Assembly: GCA_900199505.1 (NCBI GenBank)
Contig: FZQV01000014.1
Span: 1-64,000 of the forward strand
DNA length: 64,000 bases
Direction of reading: 5' to 3'
DNA from: Ruaniaceae bacterium KH17
Lineage (GTDB): Bacteria; Actinomycetota; Actinomycetes; Actinomycetales; Actinomycetaceae
The notes beneath the pieces are model-generated. The model was not told where the DNA came from and ran no database searches. It saw only the letters and a program-made list of their open reading frames with translations. Below, one piece after another: positions 63,907 through 64,000 of the stretch (position 1 is the first letter of the stretch; every line of letters begins with the position of its first letter). Both the position numbers and the translations under genes were made by a program.

Positions 63907-64000
63907 GCGGGCCCGAGACCTCTCGCTCCGACCGGCCGGAGATATCACGCACTACCGTCTCAACTCCCGAAGAAGGCTGTGAGCATAGAGCGTGATCCCG

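Noticed and set aside
63903-63995. Short GTG open frame at the end of the window
   Set aside because: It is only about 30 codons, with no motif and no ribosome binding site.
1-64000. CRISPR arrays, tRNA genes and insertion sequences
   Set aside because: No regularly spaced direct repeats, cloverleaf sequences, transposase motifs or flanking target duplications were found by eye. A tRNA or IS scan would be needed to exclude small or degraded ones.

Overview
The window is high-GC, gene-dense DNA from an actinobacterium (Actinomycetota). The evidence is strong G/C third-position bias, a cytochrome bcc-aa3 branch with a diheme QcrC and actinobacterial CtaF, a PknL/PknB-type kinase, polyphosphate glucokinase, glnE flanked by two glnA genes, and many genes that start at or next to a TANNNT box (leaderless mRNAs). 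Pyruvate formate-lyase and a PPi-type phosphofructokinase beside a complete aerobic terminal oxidase suggest a facultative anaerobe, possibly of the Actinomycetaceae. That placement is an inference. From memory, the order pknL - plsC - fadD15-like - exonuclease/GIY-YIG - trpD - ctaE - qcrCAB - ctaDC - erpA - pepA - E2 - glnA1 - glnE - glnA2 - panB - map - rnpB/rnhA - zinc-ribbon protein follows the backbone known from Mycobacterium tuberculosis (roughly Rv2176 to Rv2229c).

Layout. 1-9.3 kb: end of a LysM/transglycosylase, a PASTA kinase, PPi-phosphofructokinase, acyltransferase, acyl-CoA ligase, a DEDD exonuclease/GIY-YIG protein and a RAM-domain protein. 9.3-21.1 kb: trpD with a receiver-like protein, then the respiratory cluster ctaE-qcrC-qcrA-qcrB, sodA, and the opposing ctaC-ctaD-ctaF, followed by an FKBP lipoprotein, erpA and a glycerate-kinase-like protein. 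21.1-34.6 kb: a peptidase, small membrane proteins, pyrD, pepA, lpdA-sucB, a pseudokinase, a DUF4191 protein and glnA1 behind a clear GlnR-type operator array. 34.7-44.4 kb: accessory region holding a methyltransferase, an orphan antitoxin, a type I restriction system (hsdM with an in-frame amber codon, hsdS, hsdR), an embedded vapBC pair, a permease/dimethylargininase fusion relic and a phosphatase. 44.7-51.8 kb: glnE, glnA2, panB, map, ppgK. 51.9-64 kb: pflA-pflB, rnpB, rnhA, an iron-regulated siderophore-interacting protein joined to a broken ABC exporter-fold gene, malic enzyme, an MFS transporter, type II NADH dehydrogenase and a DUF1801 protein.

The genes form a central-metabolism and respiration block. 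NDH-2 and PyrD deliver electrons to quinone, the QcrCAB-CtaCDEF supercomplex oxidises it, and SodA handles the superoxide. LpdA/SucB supply the 2-oxoacid dehydrogenase, while PflAB and malic enzyme give anaerobic or anaplerotic routes. GlnA1 is under GlnR-like transcriptional control and GlnE-type adenylylation. I did not find a clearly new biological system. The most unusual items are the decaying IrtA-like iron gene under an iron box, the amber-interrupted hsdM in an island that also holds vapBC, a two-copy palindromic repeat with a compensatory base change, a 24-bp perfect inverted repeat, and several conserved proteins that have lost their metal-binding or catalytic residues. No tRNA, CRISPR array or insertion sequence was recognised.
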